Of a DNA stretch of 64,000 nucleotides, positions 28,701-39,713 are shown piece after piece. Below the pieces are notes generated by a model. That model was not told the origin of the DNA, did not search any database, and was given only the letters and a program-made list of their open reading frames with translations. A program made the translations under genes and the position numbers. Numbering within the stretch: position 1 is the first letter of the stretch; every line of letters starts with the position of its first letter. Source of the DNA: Jaminaea rosea (lineage: Eukaryota; Basidiomycota; Exobasidiomycetes; Microstromatales); assembly GCF_003144245.1 (NCBI RefSeq), contig NW_020289988.1:1-64000 (forward strand). The letters run 5' to 3'.

Positions 28701-30749
28701 CTGAAAGAAGGAGCGCGGCTCAACGAGGGGAAAGTGCTGGCCATTGACAAGGACATGGCCGCGAGGCTCTTCGGCGATGGTGAGGCGGAGCCGACGTACG
28801 TAGGATTTGGTGACCTCCTCGCGTGATGAGGGGACTGAGGTCACCTCTTTTGCGAGGGAGGAGTGGTCTCCCGAGGGGTCGAGACGGGCGAGCAGCTTGG
28901 TGAACGTTTTCTGAGCTGTGCGGGCGTCAACTCTGCGACTCGGCGGGCCGCTCGCTGCGAGAGCGTGCAAGAATGTGACGCCGCCCTCGAGGCCGTGGTT
29001 CTCCCAGAGGTGCCAGTACAATCGGGCAACGACGGTCGAATCCGCCTCTTCTCCCTTCTCCAGCCCAGCAGGTACCAAGCCCCAGCGCACTGTAATGCGT
29101 TCGAGGAGCGGTGCGACGTGCTCAGCAAGGAAGGAGCAAGCTTTCCTATCTGCGAGATCGAGCGTGAGCACCACATTGAAGAGATTCTTGGCCGCCTGCG
29201 GGAACTGGCTAGGGTGCATGGGCCGAAGCAGGGAGCGCAAGGAGGACATCTGGCGCAGGTCGGCAAAGGCTTCGTCTTGCTCGATGTCGTTCCACCAGGT
29301 GATTGGGCTAGCAAAATTCGTCTCGTCTGCTGTAGCGCTTCGCTCGATGCGGTCGCTAGCGTCGAGGAAAACGACTTGCTCCGCTTCGGGCGTTTGCGGT
29401 CTTCCAACTGAGGGTTGCGAGAGAAGGTCGATCGCCTGGCTTGCGTTTAGACCGAGAGTCGAAGATGCAGCAAGGATGGAATCAACGAGCGCTCGCTCTT
29501 TGCGCAACACTTTGAGCAGCCCCAAGGGGACCTGCTCGTTTTTGGACAGTGGCTTGCCGTTCAACCATACGTCGCCCATCCCTGGTCTGATCTTGGTCAT
29601 CTGCAAGGCATGCAGCTCATTGTCCAAGTCGATGGATGGCGTCACAGGTCCTCTTGCTAGACTAGGCGCGTGCAAGGGGAAGTCCTGCGTGAGTTGAGCA
29701 AAGGCGCGGAGAGGATCTTGCGAGTCGATAATGGTCTGTACGGCTTGAAGGCCCAGTCTGCTAATCTCGGCTTCTTCGAGGGGCTGGCTCATGTTGGTTG
29801 GCTTTCCATTGCCCAGAAGCTGATCGTCGAGCCATTGCCTGTCGCGCAGCTGGCTGTAAATGGAGTCGTCGACGCCGCCTTCACTCGCAGACAGGGAGGG
29901 CGCGTCGGCTGCGTGAGTAAGCTTGCGGTCATCGATCACCAGGTAGTCGACCTTCTTCAGGTCGAGAGCAGCACCGTAGCCTGCCAGGAATCCGCTAGTT
30001 GCGTTTGAAGTTGAATCTGGCCTCCATCGCAGGACGTATCTTAGCGGCTGCTCGCTGTATGCTGATGCTCGTCGAAAGAGAGTCGTGTGCAAGGAGTGAA
30101 AGTTGGGCGAGAGTGGGCGACCATATAGGACGGCGGTCGGTATTGCGCTAGCAGAAGGTTGTGATGGATGAACGTGGTCGAATGGGTAGGTAGCTACCTT
30201 GTCTTGCTGCCTCGCCTCTTCAGAGAGGACGACTTGTAGTTCCGTCTCGCTGCAAACGACGCGACCATACCAGTCGACCCAGCTCTCGCACTCGCCCGCA
30301 GCAAGGCCATTCTCCTGCACATGCTTTGCCCACCTCTCCTCAGCTCCCGTCGTCCTTGCCACCTGCCAGAATGCTGCGACCTTGGGCGACTGGCTGTGCA
30401 ATGCCAAGGCCATTTCCCAGTTGTCTCTGCTCCCCCGTTCGCTGAGCACGCCCACGTCGTCGAGGGCCTTCTTGACGACATCGTAGACTTGTGCTGGTGG
30501 GGCCGTCGATTCTGGAGATTGAGATGGCTGGCTTACATGTGAGAGCAACGGCCAGAATGCGTCGCTGTCCTCATCGTATGCAGCCTCCAATGCCTCGAGG
30601 AGCAGGGGAGATGAATCCCAAGGCGACTGAAGGCGAACATTGACCGGCGGTGATGATGGCGAGCGATCAGCGGTCGCGCAGACGATGCTGATGAGCGACT
30701 GGGTCGCAGCAATGAGCAAGAATAAGCTGCATGGCCGCCAACTCGTCAT
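25797..30749 (-). CDS. UDP-glucose:glycoprotein glucosyltransferase (ER folding sensor)
   Basis: An uninterrupted frame of 1650 codons. The ATG at 30749 gives a signal peptide (RPCSLFLLIAATQSLISIVC). The long N-terminal part carries the diverged thioredoxin-like sensor modules. The C-terminal 300 residues are the GT24 catalytic domain: HIFTVASGHLYERMTYIMIL, VKFWFIENFLSPSFK, IWGYKILFLDVLFPLDVEKV, the metal-binding DSDQVVRAD near residue 1444, and FNVPLHTLDQRWLWCETWC. The protein ends in HDEL, the ER-retrieval signal. It re-glucosylates misfolded N-glycoproteins so that calnexin can hold them. Fission-yeast gpt1 is a functional model, and the Kre5 branch is the alternative. It is divergent to GPI10 (175 bases between starts). 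Confidence 0.95.
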   Translation of the reverse strand: MTSWRPCSLFLLIAATQSLISIVCATADRSPSSPPVNVRLQSPWDSSPLLLEALEAAYDEDSDAFWPLLSHVSQPSQSPESTAPPAQVYDVVKKALDDVGVLSERGSRDNWEMALALHSQSPKVAAFWQVARTTGAEERWAKHVQENGLAAGECESWVDWYGRVVCSETELQVVLSEEARQQDKVATYPFDHVHPSQPSASAIPTAVLYGRPLSPNFHSLHTTLFRRASAYSEQPLRYVLRWRPDSTSNATSGFLAGYGAALDLKKVDYLVIDDRKLTHAADAPSLSASEGGVDDSIYSQLRDRQWLDDQLLGNGKPTNMSQPLEEAEISRLGLQAVQTIIDSQDPLRAFAQLTQDFPLHAPSLARGPVTPSIDLDNELHALQMTKIRPGMGDVWLNGKPLSKNEQVPLGLLKVLRKERALVDSILAASSTLGLNASQAIDLLSQPSVGRPQTPEAEQVVFLDASDRIERSATADETNFASPITWWNDIEQDEAFADLRQMSSLRSLLRPMHPSQFPQAAKNLFNVVLTLDLADRKACSFLAEHVAPLLERITVRWGLVPAGLEKGEEADSTVVARLYWHLWENHGLEGGVTFLHALAASGPPSRRVDARTAQKTFTKLLARLDPSGDHSSLAKEVTSVPSSREEVTKSYVRRLRLTIAEEPRGHVLVNGQHFPLVEPRSFFQLLHQVAAMQLQQIARPIYFNEVTDDDDVSTWFYDLPLAFASRSELVFPTVDAATGQAKGPKVRAVDLAKALAALPDASPAKTSFLYPTGDSQVNATMWVIADFDTEGGVHLLREAVSTMVGEKAPAFRLGFIHTVDAGQSKLATPGVSLSGFIAHLAQSGALDAITPSELLEVLKEVEMPSQVSDGDAHIQGRRQVVFQPSTLNDAKLAGWNVPANTDGSQLWDGSHNFFSTLGLDTTAFPALLINGRLLSHLSPLGISSSDLSSLVKNELARRIDPVVAALHTLLPGDKIASLNRSALADSISIVSSAIAVTYYRDETQEGIFSPPSVQRTNIFDRLGVEFSRFEVGDPAKAKLRFQAIVDPLTETAQRWSSLFQLVATMPDVHLQVIMNPVRKLQEMPLKRFYRYSAPSRLRFDAKTGEEVPATLSFQDMPQDAVLTMGLDAPPAWLTMASEAVYDLDNIRLRDVPEDGRRKGVLAVYELKHLLIEGHAREAGKESKNAIPRGLQLELQTPDGSETLDTIVMANLAYFQFRARPGLYRLRIRPGGKSEELYEMRSVGNLGWDSPGVEETGDDITLDSLDGLTIYPRVVKREGKEKEELLVDLEAEGEDDEDEDPYGEKGAAAPLSNAASGLSKMLHRAADSVKSVVTARPPAKEHDRIHIFTVASGHLYERMTYIMILSVLRHTQSLPVKFWFIENFLSPSFKSFIPHLAQAYNFEYELVTYAWPHWLRAQTEKQRTIWGYKILFLDVLFPLDVEKVIFVDSDQVVRADMKELLDVDLKGAPYGFPPMGDDSEDMDGYRFWKRGFWKDFLRGRPYHISALYVVDLNRFRQVAAGDKLRGQYQALSADAGSLANLDQDLPQTLMFNVPLHTLDQRWLWCETWCSHDWLHEAKTIDLCSNPKTHEAKLDRARRQIPEWTELDEEVQALARRVGVAEGAREAADAGPGVHRQHGEGDGDQEPRQHDEL

Positions 30750-30924
30750 AGCTTCCGGGGGTGTGGCAGGAGATGATGTGGAAGTTTGATTGGCAAGAAG
30801 CGCAATCCCCGCCTGCGCCTCTTCTTCGCAGCCAGACGATTTCAGCACGAGCCATCGCCTTTTCTCGTTTGGCTCCAACTTCACTTCATCTTGGCGTCAA
30901 GCCATCGATGAGGGGCTGAGAAGG

Positions 30925-32918
30925 ATGCAACAAGGAGTCAGACTGCGCAAAACAACCCCGCACGACAGCAAAGAAGCAGGGGTCAGCAACACAGGTAGTA
31001 GACATGATGGCATACAGCCAGAGAAACGGCGTCTCCGCTCTCCCTCTCCTCTTCCCCTCCTCCTCGCCTTTCACCTCTTCCTCGCCCTCGTATCTCGCGG
31101 CTTCTTTCAACCTGACGAGTACTGGCAGTCATTGGAGGTTGCGCATCGCATCGCTTACGGATACGGCTACACGACGTGGGAGTGGAAAGCGCAGGGCGAC
31201 ACCGCGAGTGGGCTCCCACCGAGCAGGATATGGGAACAGCTGGCGCAAGGGCCGATCAGGAGCGTGATCCATCCAGCATTCTTTGTACCTGTGTATTGGC
31301 TGCTTCAGCTTACAGGTCTGGAAGACACTTCTCTGCGGGTAAGCATTGCCCGAACGAATGCGCACCAAGTCGCATCCGCGAAAGCTGAACTCCCCACCCT
31401 GCGCAGACAACGGCTCCACGCCTTCTCCAGGCAGTCCTCTCAGCACTCGCGTCCAACGAGCTCTTCCATCTCGCTCGCGACCTGGGCGATGAGCACATAG
31501 CCTGTTCAACGCTGCTCAGCCTCCTGACATCGCCCTACTACCTCTACACGGCAGCGAGGACTTTTGCCAACACCGCAGAGGCGTCATTGACCGTCTTTGC
31601 ACTACGCAGAGCGCTCAACAATCCCGACAAGCCTGGAGCCACGACAACTTCGCTGGCCTTTGCTGCTGCTGCTTGCCTCATCAGGCCAACAAATGCGGTC
31701 CTTTGGGTCTTCGTCTACGGCTGCATGTCGTGCGAGATGATCAGAAGAAGTCGATATGCTCAGCTGGCGAGTCTCTGGGGCAAGGCTCTCGTCATTGGGT
31801 GAGAAGATGATGCGCCGGCGATCGGACTCGGCTGTCGCTGATCATAATCCACTCGTTACACGTACAGCCTCCTTGCGATTGCTGTCTCAATCATCATCGA
31901 CTCGACTTTCCACGGCCGGTTCTCCTTGCCCATGATCCCCTTTCTCCTCACAAACGTCTACCACTCGCTTTCACTCTTCTATGGCTCGCATCCTTGGCAC
32001 TGGTACTTTACGCAAGGTCTGCCTGTCGTTGGCATGATGGCGCTTCCCTTCGCGGGAATGGGCGTCTTGCAATGGTCGAGGAAAGGGGCGACGTTCCCGC
32101 AGCGGATGGTCGTAGGGACAGTGATTTGGACGGTGGCGGCCTTTTCGCTGCTGGGACACAAGGAGTGGAGATTTTTGCAGCCAGTGGTGCCGCTACTACA
32201 TCTTCTAGCGGGCGTGGGGTTGGCGTCATCACGTAGCAACACGCCGTTGTCTTCCTCCTGGTCCGCTTCCTCCCACATCTGGCACTCCACCACGCCGCGA
32301 CGTCGGCTGCTCCTCCTCTCTACTCTCCCCCTGGCCATCTACCTCCTCTTGTTTCACTGCATAGCGCAAGGCTCTATAGTTCCCTCCTACCTGCGCCAAG
32401 AACACGCCCAGGGCAGATTGCAGAGCGTGGGCTTCTTGATGCCCTGCCACTCTACACCATGGCAAAGCCACTTGCATCTGCGCGAGATGGACAAAGATGA
32501 TCGCATGTGGTTCGTCAGCTGCGATCCGCCCAGAGCGGGCGAGGACGTGGAGGGGTACATGGACGAGAGTGACTTCTTTTACGAAGATCCGGTGAGGTGG
32601 TTGCGCATTTACCTGCCGGGCGAGGCCAGCATCGATTCGGCGGGATCCACAGCAACCAGGTGGGATCGCGACGTCCATCCTGCCCTTTGGCAGTCTCCCA
32701 TCCACGCTCAAGTTCCCGCCCATCACTGGCCTTCACACATCGCCCTCTTCGACGCCCTCCTTCAGCATCCCAAGTACGGTAGAGAGGTGCAGATCCTCCT
32801 AGCACGGAAGGGTTATGTAGAGAGAACGCGACTGTGGAATAGTCTCGTCCACGATGACGAGCGTAGAAGGGGATATATTGTTGTATTGAGGCACGAGAGC
32901 GTGGGACGAGGCGACTAG
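30925..32918 (+). CDS. GPI10: GPI mannosyltransferase 3 (PIG-B/Gpi10)
   Basis: Three exons: 30925-31338, 31407-31798 and 31868-32918, giving 618 residues; yeast Gpi10 has 616. Introns start GTAAGC and GTGAGA. The GT22 family marks are the luminal FFQPDEYWQSLEVAH with its Asp-Glu pair, YTTWEWK, and HKEWRFLQPVVPLLHLLAG. Many hydrophobic segments lie between. The enzyme adds the third mannose to the GPI core in the ER. An in-frame ATG at 30790 would add 45 residues, but it lies only 41 bases from the UGGT start, so I prefer 30925. The stop codon overlaps the stop of the convergent PRKRIP1-like gene. Confidence 0.9.
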
Positions 32919-33607
32919 GCGTCCTCTTCGTCGTTGTCTTCTTCGTCGTCATCATCGTCGTCCTTGGCCTTGAATGCTATGCTCTCCGTACCCGGCGCGG
33001 CTCTGCGGGCATTCACGGAGGTGAAGAATTCAGTTTCCGTTTCACGTAACCTTCAAAGTCGTGCATCTCGCTGAGGAACGCACCTCATCCTCTTCTCTCC
33101 CGCAGCAATCTTCTCGCCATTCGTCGTGGCGCTCGCACCCTGATCGCTTCTCTTGCGCTTTTCGCCAGGCGTCGCTGCCCCGCTGCTATTGCCAGTCGCT
33201 GCGCTCTTGGCTGCTTTTGCCCTCTCCCTAGCTGCCTTCTTCTTCTCCCTCTTGCCCCGATTCTTGCCCGTCTTGGCCTCGTCCCTGGCCTGCAACTCAG
33301 CTTGTTCAATCAAGAAGCGCGACTCCTCCTTGTCTCTAACATCCTTCTCCTCCATGAGCTTGATCCTCTCGTACTCTCTACGTCGAGCATGCTTGTAGAC
33401 GTGGAATTCACCAGAACCAGCGCCTGCCGAGGAGCCAGTGACATTCTTGATTGTTTCGCGAGGCGCACGCAGCGTCTTTTCGCGCGGGGCAGAGGGGAGC
33501 TTCACTTCTCGCTCTGGGTGTGCGAGAAGCTGAGACAAGACGGCAGCCTGCTGCTCCGCGGGCGTTGTTGGGTGATGGCGAGGGCGAGAGGGGCCTGCTT
33601 CCGACAT
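32915..33607 (-). CDS. PRKRIP1-like spliceosome-associated protein (DUF1168)
   Basis: Two exons, 33607-33084 and 33002-32915, giving 203 residues. The intron starts GTGCGT and ends GCAG. The core reads ETIKNVTGSSAGAGSGEFHV then YKHARRREYERIKLMEE, which is the hallmark of PRKRIP1/DUF1168. It is followed by a lysine/arginine-rich helix (KNRGKREKKKAARERAKAAK). The second exon encodes an acidic tail of alternating Asp and Glu. The human protein is a long helix in the catalytic spliceosome, so a splicing role is likely here. The second exon is easy to miss because the first-exon frame stays open past the donor. The final TAG overlaps the GPI10 stop on the other strand. Confidence 0.87.
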
Positions 33608-33873
33608 GGTTGCGCAAGTCAGAGGTGGGATGCGGTGGTAGCGAAGGCTGAGTGAGAGAGTGAGTGAATGTATGCCGCCTCCGCGTTCAGTCCGCCTTGA
33701 CGTCCAGTTCCGCCCCGCCTCGCCATCTCCTTCCGATCCGGTCGCGAGGAGTCAGCCTTGAGTCGCCTTCGGTCGATTGGACGCTCGGGCAGGCGGCATT
33801 TTGAGTGTAAGTTGGACTTGAGGGAACGAATGTCTTCGCCCTTCGCTTCGTACCATCATTTCGCTGCGCAAGC

Positions 33874-36800
33874 ATGACAGGTGCTAATGGCGTAGACCCG
33901 GCTACGGTCTTCCCGCCGCACGATGCAACGAGCGCATTCTCCTTCCCTCAGGAGGAGCAAAAGGTCCTAGCATACTGGCGCAGCATCGACGCCTTCAAGA
34001 CGTCGCTTGCTCAGTCAAAGGAGCAAGGACGCAAGCCATTCTCATTCTACGATGGCCCGCCCTTTGCAACTGGTCTCCCTCACTACGGTCACCTCCTCGC
34101 AGGCACTATCAAGGACGTCGTTACTCGCCACGCCCACTCTACAGGCCACTACGTCGACCGCCGCTTCGGTTGGGACTGCCATGGTCTCCCAGTCGAGCAC
34201 GAGATTGACAAGAAGCTGGGAATCACAGGCAAGGACGATGTCATGAAGATGGGCATCAAGGCATACAACGCAGAGTGCCGAGCCATTGTGATGCGATATT
34301 CAGAGGAATGGAAGGCGACGGTCGAGCGCATGGGAAGGTGGATCGACTTTGATGGAGGTTACAAGACGATGGACACTTCCTTCATGGAGACCGTCTGGTG
34401 GATCTTTGCTCAGCTCCACAAGAAGGGGCTCGTGTACCGCGGCATGAGGGTCATGCCGTACTCGACTGGTTGCACAACGCCGCTGTCCAACTTCGAGGCT
34501 TCCAGCGACTACCGCGAAGTGCCAGACCCCGCGGTCACTGTCAGCTTCCCCATTGCTGAGCCTGCGGAGGAGAAGGGTGCATCTCTGCTCGCGTGGACGA
34601 CGACACCGTGGACCCTGCCCTCCAATTTGGGTCTGTGTGTCCATCCTGAATTCACGTATCTCAAAATCAAGGATGATGCAAGCGGCAACCTCTACTGGAT
34701 CCACGAGTCGCTGCTCACTACGCTCTACAAGGACCCCAAGAAGGCCAAGTGGAGCAAAGTCGACTCAAAGAAGGGAAGCGAGCTCAAGGGCTGGCGCTAC
34801 GAGCCACTGTTCCCATACTTTGTCAAACAGTACGGCGAGCGGGCTTTCCGCGTCCTCAACGACACGTACGTCACTTCGGACTCCGGTACAGGTATTGTCC
34901 ACCAGGCCCCCGCCTTTGGTGACGACGACCACCGTGTTGCCATTGCGCATGGCGTCATTGATAAGGATGAGGCTCCACCCTGCCCCATTGACGAGTCTGG
35001 CCGATACACGGACGAAGTGCCTGACTACGTTGGCCAGTACGTCAAGGCAGCGGACAAGCCCATTCAGAAGGACCTCAAGGAGCGCGGACGTCTCGTCGTG
35101 CAGAGCGTCATCCACCATCAGTACCCCTTCTGCTGGAGGTCGGGTACGCCGCTCATCTACAAGACGATCCCGTCGATCTTTGTCAAGGTCGAGCAGGTGC
35201 AGAAGCAATTGAGCAAGAACAATGAGACGACAAGATGGGTGCCGCAGACGATTGGAGACGGGCGATTCGGTAACTGGATTGCGAACGCGCGTGACTGGTG
35301 AGTAGGCTACGAGTGAGCTGTATAGCGTTGGGTATGCACTGACGCCGTCCATTCTTTTGTACTCACGCGCGCTCGCAGGAACGTCTCACGCAACCGCTAC
35401 TGGGGCACACCCATCCCGCTTTGGGTCAGCGAAGACTGGGAGGAAGTGGTCTGCATCTCGTCCGTCGCCGAGCTTGAGGAGCTCTCTGGCGTCAAGGGCC
35501 TCACCGACCTGCATCGCGAGTCCATCGACCACATCACCATCCCGTCCAAGCAGGGTAAGGGCCAGCTCAAGCGTGTCGAAGAGGTCTTTGACTGCTGGTT
35601 CGAGTCGGGAAGCATGCCGTACGCTCAGGCTCACTACCCCTTCGAGCCAGAAAAGAAGGCCGCCTTCGAGGCTTCCTTCCCCGCCGACTTTGTCTCCGAG
35701 GGTATTGACCAGACGCGTGGCTGGTTCTACACGCTGCTCATCCTCGCCACGCACCTCTTCGACACGGCGCCGTGGAAGAACCTGATCGTCTCGGGCTTGA
35801 TCCTCGCGGCTGACGGCAAGAAGATGAGCAAGTCGCTGAAGAACTATCCGGACCCCAACCTCGTCTTCGAAAAGTACGGCGCTGATGCTGTGCGCATGTA
35901 CCTTGTCAACTCGCCGGTCGTGCGTGCGGATACTCTGCGCTTCAAGGAGGAGGGTGTAAAGGACACGCTCGCTCAGGTCTTTATCCCTTGGCTCAACTCA
36001 TTCCGCTTCTTCCTCGGCTCGGTGAAGCTACTGGAGAAGGACCACGGCGTCAAGTTCCAGTACCAAGAGCACGCCAAGAAGAGCGACAACGTCATGGACC
36101 GCTGGGTGCTTGCGCGCTGCCAGGGACTGATCCAATTCGTTCGCCAGGAGATGGACGCGTACCGCCTCTATACAGTGACGTCACGACTGACGGGTCTTGT
36201 CGACGAGCTCACCAACTGGTACATTCGCTTCAACCGTCGACGTCTCAAGGGTGATGGTGGGGTGGAGGATACGGTATCCGCGCTCAATTCGCTGTTCGAG
36301 GCGCTCCTCACCCTGTGTCGCACCATGTCGTCATTTACGCCCTTCATCACTGAGAATCTCTACCAAGGGCTGAAGGTCTTCATCCCGCCCAACGCCGAGG
36401 CGTCCAAGCAGGAAGACACGCGCTCGGTGCACTTCCTCTCCTTCCCCGAAGTCAAGGAGGAGTACCTGGACCCTGTCATCCAGCGTCGCTTTGCCGCATT
36501 GCAAGCGGTCATCGATCTCACGCGCACAGTACGCGAGCGCAACAGCCTCCCCATCCGCGTGCCGCTCAAGGAGCTCGTCGTCTTCCACTCCGACCCGCAA
36601 TTCCTCGACGACGTTTCTCACCTGGCCTCATATGTCACCGAAGAGCTCAATGTGCGCGACTTGACCCTTACGCATGACGAGGAACTGTGTGGCGTCAACT
36701 TTGTGCTGCAGGCCGACTGGCCGGTGCTGGGCAAGAAGCTGCGCAAGGACATGGGCAAAGTGAGGAAGGGGCTGGGCAATGTGACGAGCGCGCAGGCGAA

Positions 36801-37299
36801 AGAGTACGCTCGCACTGGCAAGATCATGGTGGAGGGCATCGAGTTGAGCGAGGGTGACTTGCGCGTTGTACGCCAGGTGGATGCAGAGGCGGCGAGCAAG
36901 AGGCGGGCTGAGCTGGATGGAGCTGAGCAGGGTGTGACGTGGGCGTCGAACACGGATGGCAATGCGGTCATCCTGCTGGACACGCTGGTGCGTCCGCATC
37001 TCCAAGAGGAGGGATCAGCGCGCGAGCTCGTAAACCGCATCAACCGGGCGAGGAAGCGCGCGGGCTTCGTAGCTACGGATGCTGTGGATGCTGTCTACAC
37101 GTTTGGCGAAAAGGGAGAGGCGGGAGATGTCGATGCCCTGCGCAAGGCCTTTGGCGAGTACAGCGACTACTTCCAGAAGCAGCTGCGAGGCAGAGTGCCG
37201 CGTGAGGAGGGAGAGGGGGACAAGGAGCTAAAGGCTACGTTGGAGGAGGAGACGGAGATCAACGATGTGGCGATGCGCATCCGTTTGATCAAGTTGTAG
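33874..37299 (+). CDS. ILS1: isoleucyl-tRNA synthetase, cytosolic
   Basis: Two exons, 33874-35297 and 35379-37299, giving 1114 residues (yeast Ils1 has 1072). The intron starts GTGAGT and ends CGCAG and restores NARDW|NVSRNRYWGTPIP. Class I marks are HYGH near residue 70 within GLPHYGHLLAGTIKD and KMSKS near 622 within DGKKMSKSLKNYPDP. The editing domain lies between (LLAWTTTPWTLPSNL, DSGTGIVHQAPAFGDDD). The anticodon-binding region follows (RWVLARCQGLIQFV). It charges tRNA-Ile in the cytosol. The N-terminus PHDATSAFSFPQEEQKVLAYW has no targeting leader. Confidence 0.96.
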
Positions 37300-37489
37300 A
37301 GGCGACGAGAGATGTGTGGAGCCTAGAATAGCATGTCTCGTTGCGGTGCTCTTGAGAATGCGGTGGCTGGCCGCGCCAATGAACGCGTGTCGTGTCGCGT
37401 GTGCAGGCGGACTGAGAGCCAGAGTGTTGGAGTCGATTTGCAACGTTTTGTCAGCGGATTCCTTTCTCGTCTCCCAACCACGAGCAGCA

Positions 37490-39566
37490 ATGCCCGCGAG
37501 AGCAGCAAAGGTAGCAGCCGCACAGAGCAGAGTATGTTCCTCTTCTTCTTCATCCTCATCAAGACTAGTCTCAGGTGAAAGTTCAGCGACCCGCATTCCC
37601 ACGGCCGCGCTGCCTCTTCGCGCTCATACACGCGCATATCATGAGCCGCTCCTCCTCGTTGAGCCCTCCAACGATGACCAAGTCGGGGGCTCCCTGCTCA
37701 GCTGGTTCGAGGGCATCGCAAAGGAGCGTGGCATGCCCTGGCGCAAGGACTGGATTGACCCGGCGGCAGAAGAGTGGCAAGGGGAGGAAGGCGCCGCGTT
37801 GCTGCGAAGCGCGTTCGAGAAGCGGGCGTACGAGGTTTGGATCAGCGAGATTAGTGCGTATATGCGGGCGGGGGCATCAGCCACTCAAGCAGCTACTGAT
37901 CGACTGTCAATGTCCCTCGCTCGCAGTGCTCCAACAAACGCGTGTAGCGACGGTAATCGACTACTGGACCTGCTGGACAACTCGCTGGCCCACAATCCAG
38001 GACCTGGCCGCTGCTCAACCGGATGAGGTCCTGTCTGCATGGCGAGGGCTTGGTTACTACTCTCGAGCTACGCGCATTCACCAGGCTGCACAGAAAGTGG
38101 TCGCTGACGCTGAGCTCCGAGGTCTACTCCCAGAGACGGCGTTCGAGCTGGAGAAGCAGGTTCCCGGCGTGGGGCGATACACGGCGGGCGCAATCAGTAG
38201 CATCGTCTTTGGGCGGGCCGAAGCGATCCTCGATGGTAATGTCGCGCGAGTGTTGAGCAGGCAGCTAGCCCATCGTGCAAATCCCAAGGCGAAGGCGACG
38301 ACCGACTTTCTGTGGGGGACAGCGCAGCGGCTCGTCGAGGCGGTCGCCCGGCACACGAGCGCAGAGGGTAGGAGCGATAGGCCGAGCAAGTGGAACCAGG
38401 CCCTCATGGAGCTCGGATCGACGCTTTGCACTCCGCAGCAGCCGCGATGTCATGAGTGTCCCATCAGGGGAACGTGTAGGGCGTATGCAGAGGGGGAGGC
38501 GCTGGCGGTGAGGAGGGCGGAGATGCACGAGTCGCTTGCTGTCCATCCGCAGCAGTTGAGCGAAGAGGTGGCGGACATTGAGGACCTATGCCAAGAGTGC
38601 GAGCCGCTCGATGAGATGAGCGGGGGCGAAGCGGTGGCCGCAGCCAGTGCCGAAGGATCGAGGAAGCGCAAGAATGGCGAGAAACAAGCGACGTCCGCCC
38701 AGCCTGTGAAGAAGGCAGCCAAGCAAGGTTCGCTGCTCAGTCACTTCAGCAAGAAGGGCAACGGCAGTACGGCTGCATCATCACCATTCACTTCTAGCAA
38801 CGGTCAGTCGGTAGACGAAGCGGCGGTCTCGCCTTCCTGCCTTTCTACCCCTCGCCAGCTTCCACCAGCCGCTCTCCTCACCATCCAGACGCACGTCAAG
38901 CAGTACCCACTCAAGGCGGTCAAGACCAAAGTGCGCGAGCAAGACGGCATCGTATGCGTCGTTCAGCACAGCACCGACTCCAAGCGGCAGTGGCTGCTCG
39001 AGCAGAGGCCCGACACAGGGCTCCTCGCCAGCTTGTGGGAGTTTCCAACACTTTTGCTTCCTGCGGCAGGAGAGGCTGCGAATGGCAAAGCGAAGAAGAA
39101 GCGCGGCAAGACGACGGAGGATGACGATGACGATGATTATGAGGAAGAGGATGAAGGGCCGTCGAAGACCTCAGGGAGCGCCTTTATGCCAGACGACGCC
39201 TCCACGATCGAGGCAGCTCGTATGTTCCTGCTCCAGCGCATTCATAACGAGCCGCCTTCACTCGGCCACTCCAACGTCATATCGCAAGGCTATCACTCCA
39301 CGATCACGCACGTCTTTTCTCACCTCAAGCTCCACATGCACGTACACTGCTTCGCCGTCGTCGAAGAGGGAACCAGCAATGGGGACCGCAAGCAATCCGC
39401 CTCACAGCTCAAGAGAAGCAAGCGGGAGGAGCGCATAGGCCCGCTCAAGTGGCGGAGCAACGACGAGGTCGAGGCCGAAAGCATGGGTACGGGAATGCGC
39501 AATGTCTGGGCGTTGATCAAGGACTCAGGGGGCGGTGCTGCCAAGCAGAAGAAGCTCAAGCGCTGA
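37490..39566 (+). CDS. MYH1: adenine DNA glycosylase (MutY homologue)
   Basis: Two exons, 37490-37853 and 37927-39566, giving 667 residues. The intron (GTGCGT...CGCAG) restores SEI|MLQQTRVATVIDYW, which contains the catalytic glutamate. Other marks are AWRGLGYYSRATR, the helix-hairpin-helix VPGVGRYTAGAISSIVFG with catalytic Asp in AILDGNVARV, and the iron-sulfur cluster cysteines C-x6-C-x2-C-x5-C (near residue 290). A NUDIX-like C-terminal domain (LLEQRPDTGLLASLWEFP) recognises 8-oxoguanine. The enzyme removes adenine opposite 8-oxoG. An interdomain insert carries basic KKAAKQ and a PCNA-binding-like QGSLLSHF, and an acidic insert interrupts the C-terminal domain. The start MPARAAKVAAAQ could double as a mitochondrial leader. 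Confidence 0.92.
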
Positions 39567-39713
39567 TGCGGAGCGTGATGGGCGCATGTTTGATTACATG
39601 GTGTGGGCAGATGTTAAATGTCTGGTGCTTACAGCGCATCGTTGTAGATGCTTGGGGCCGATCGAGAATGCCATCCAATGATACCCACTCTAAATGCTGC
39701 GGTCTCGTTCCTC

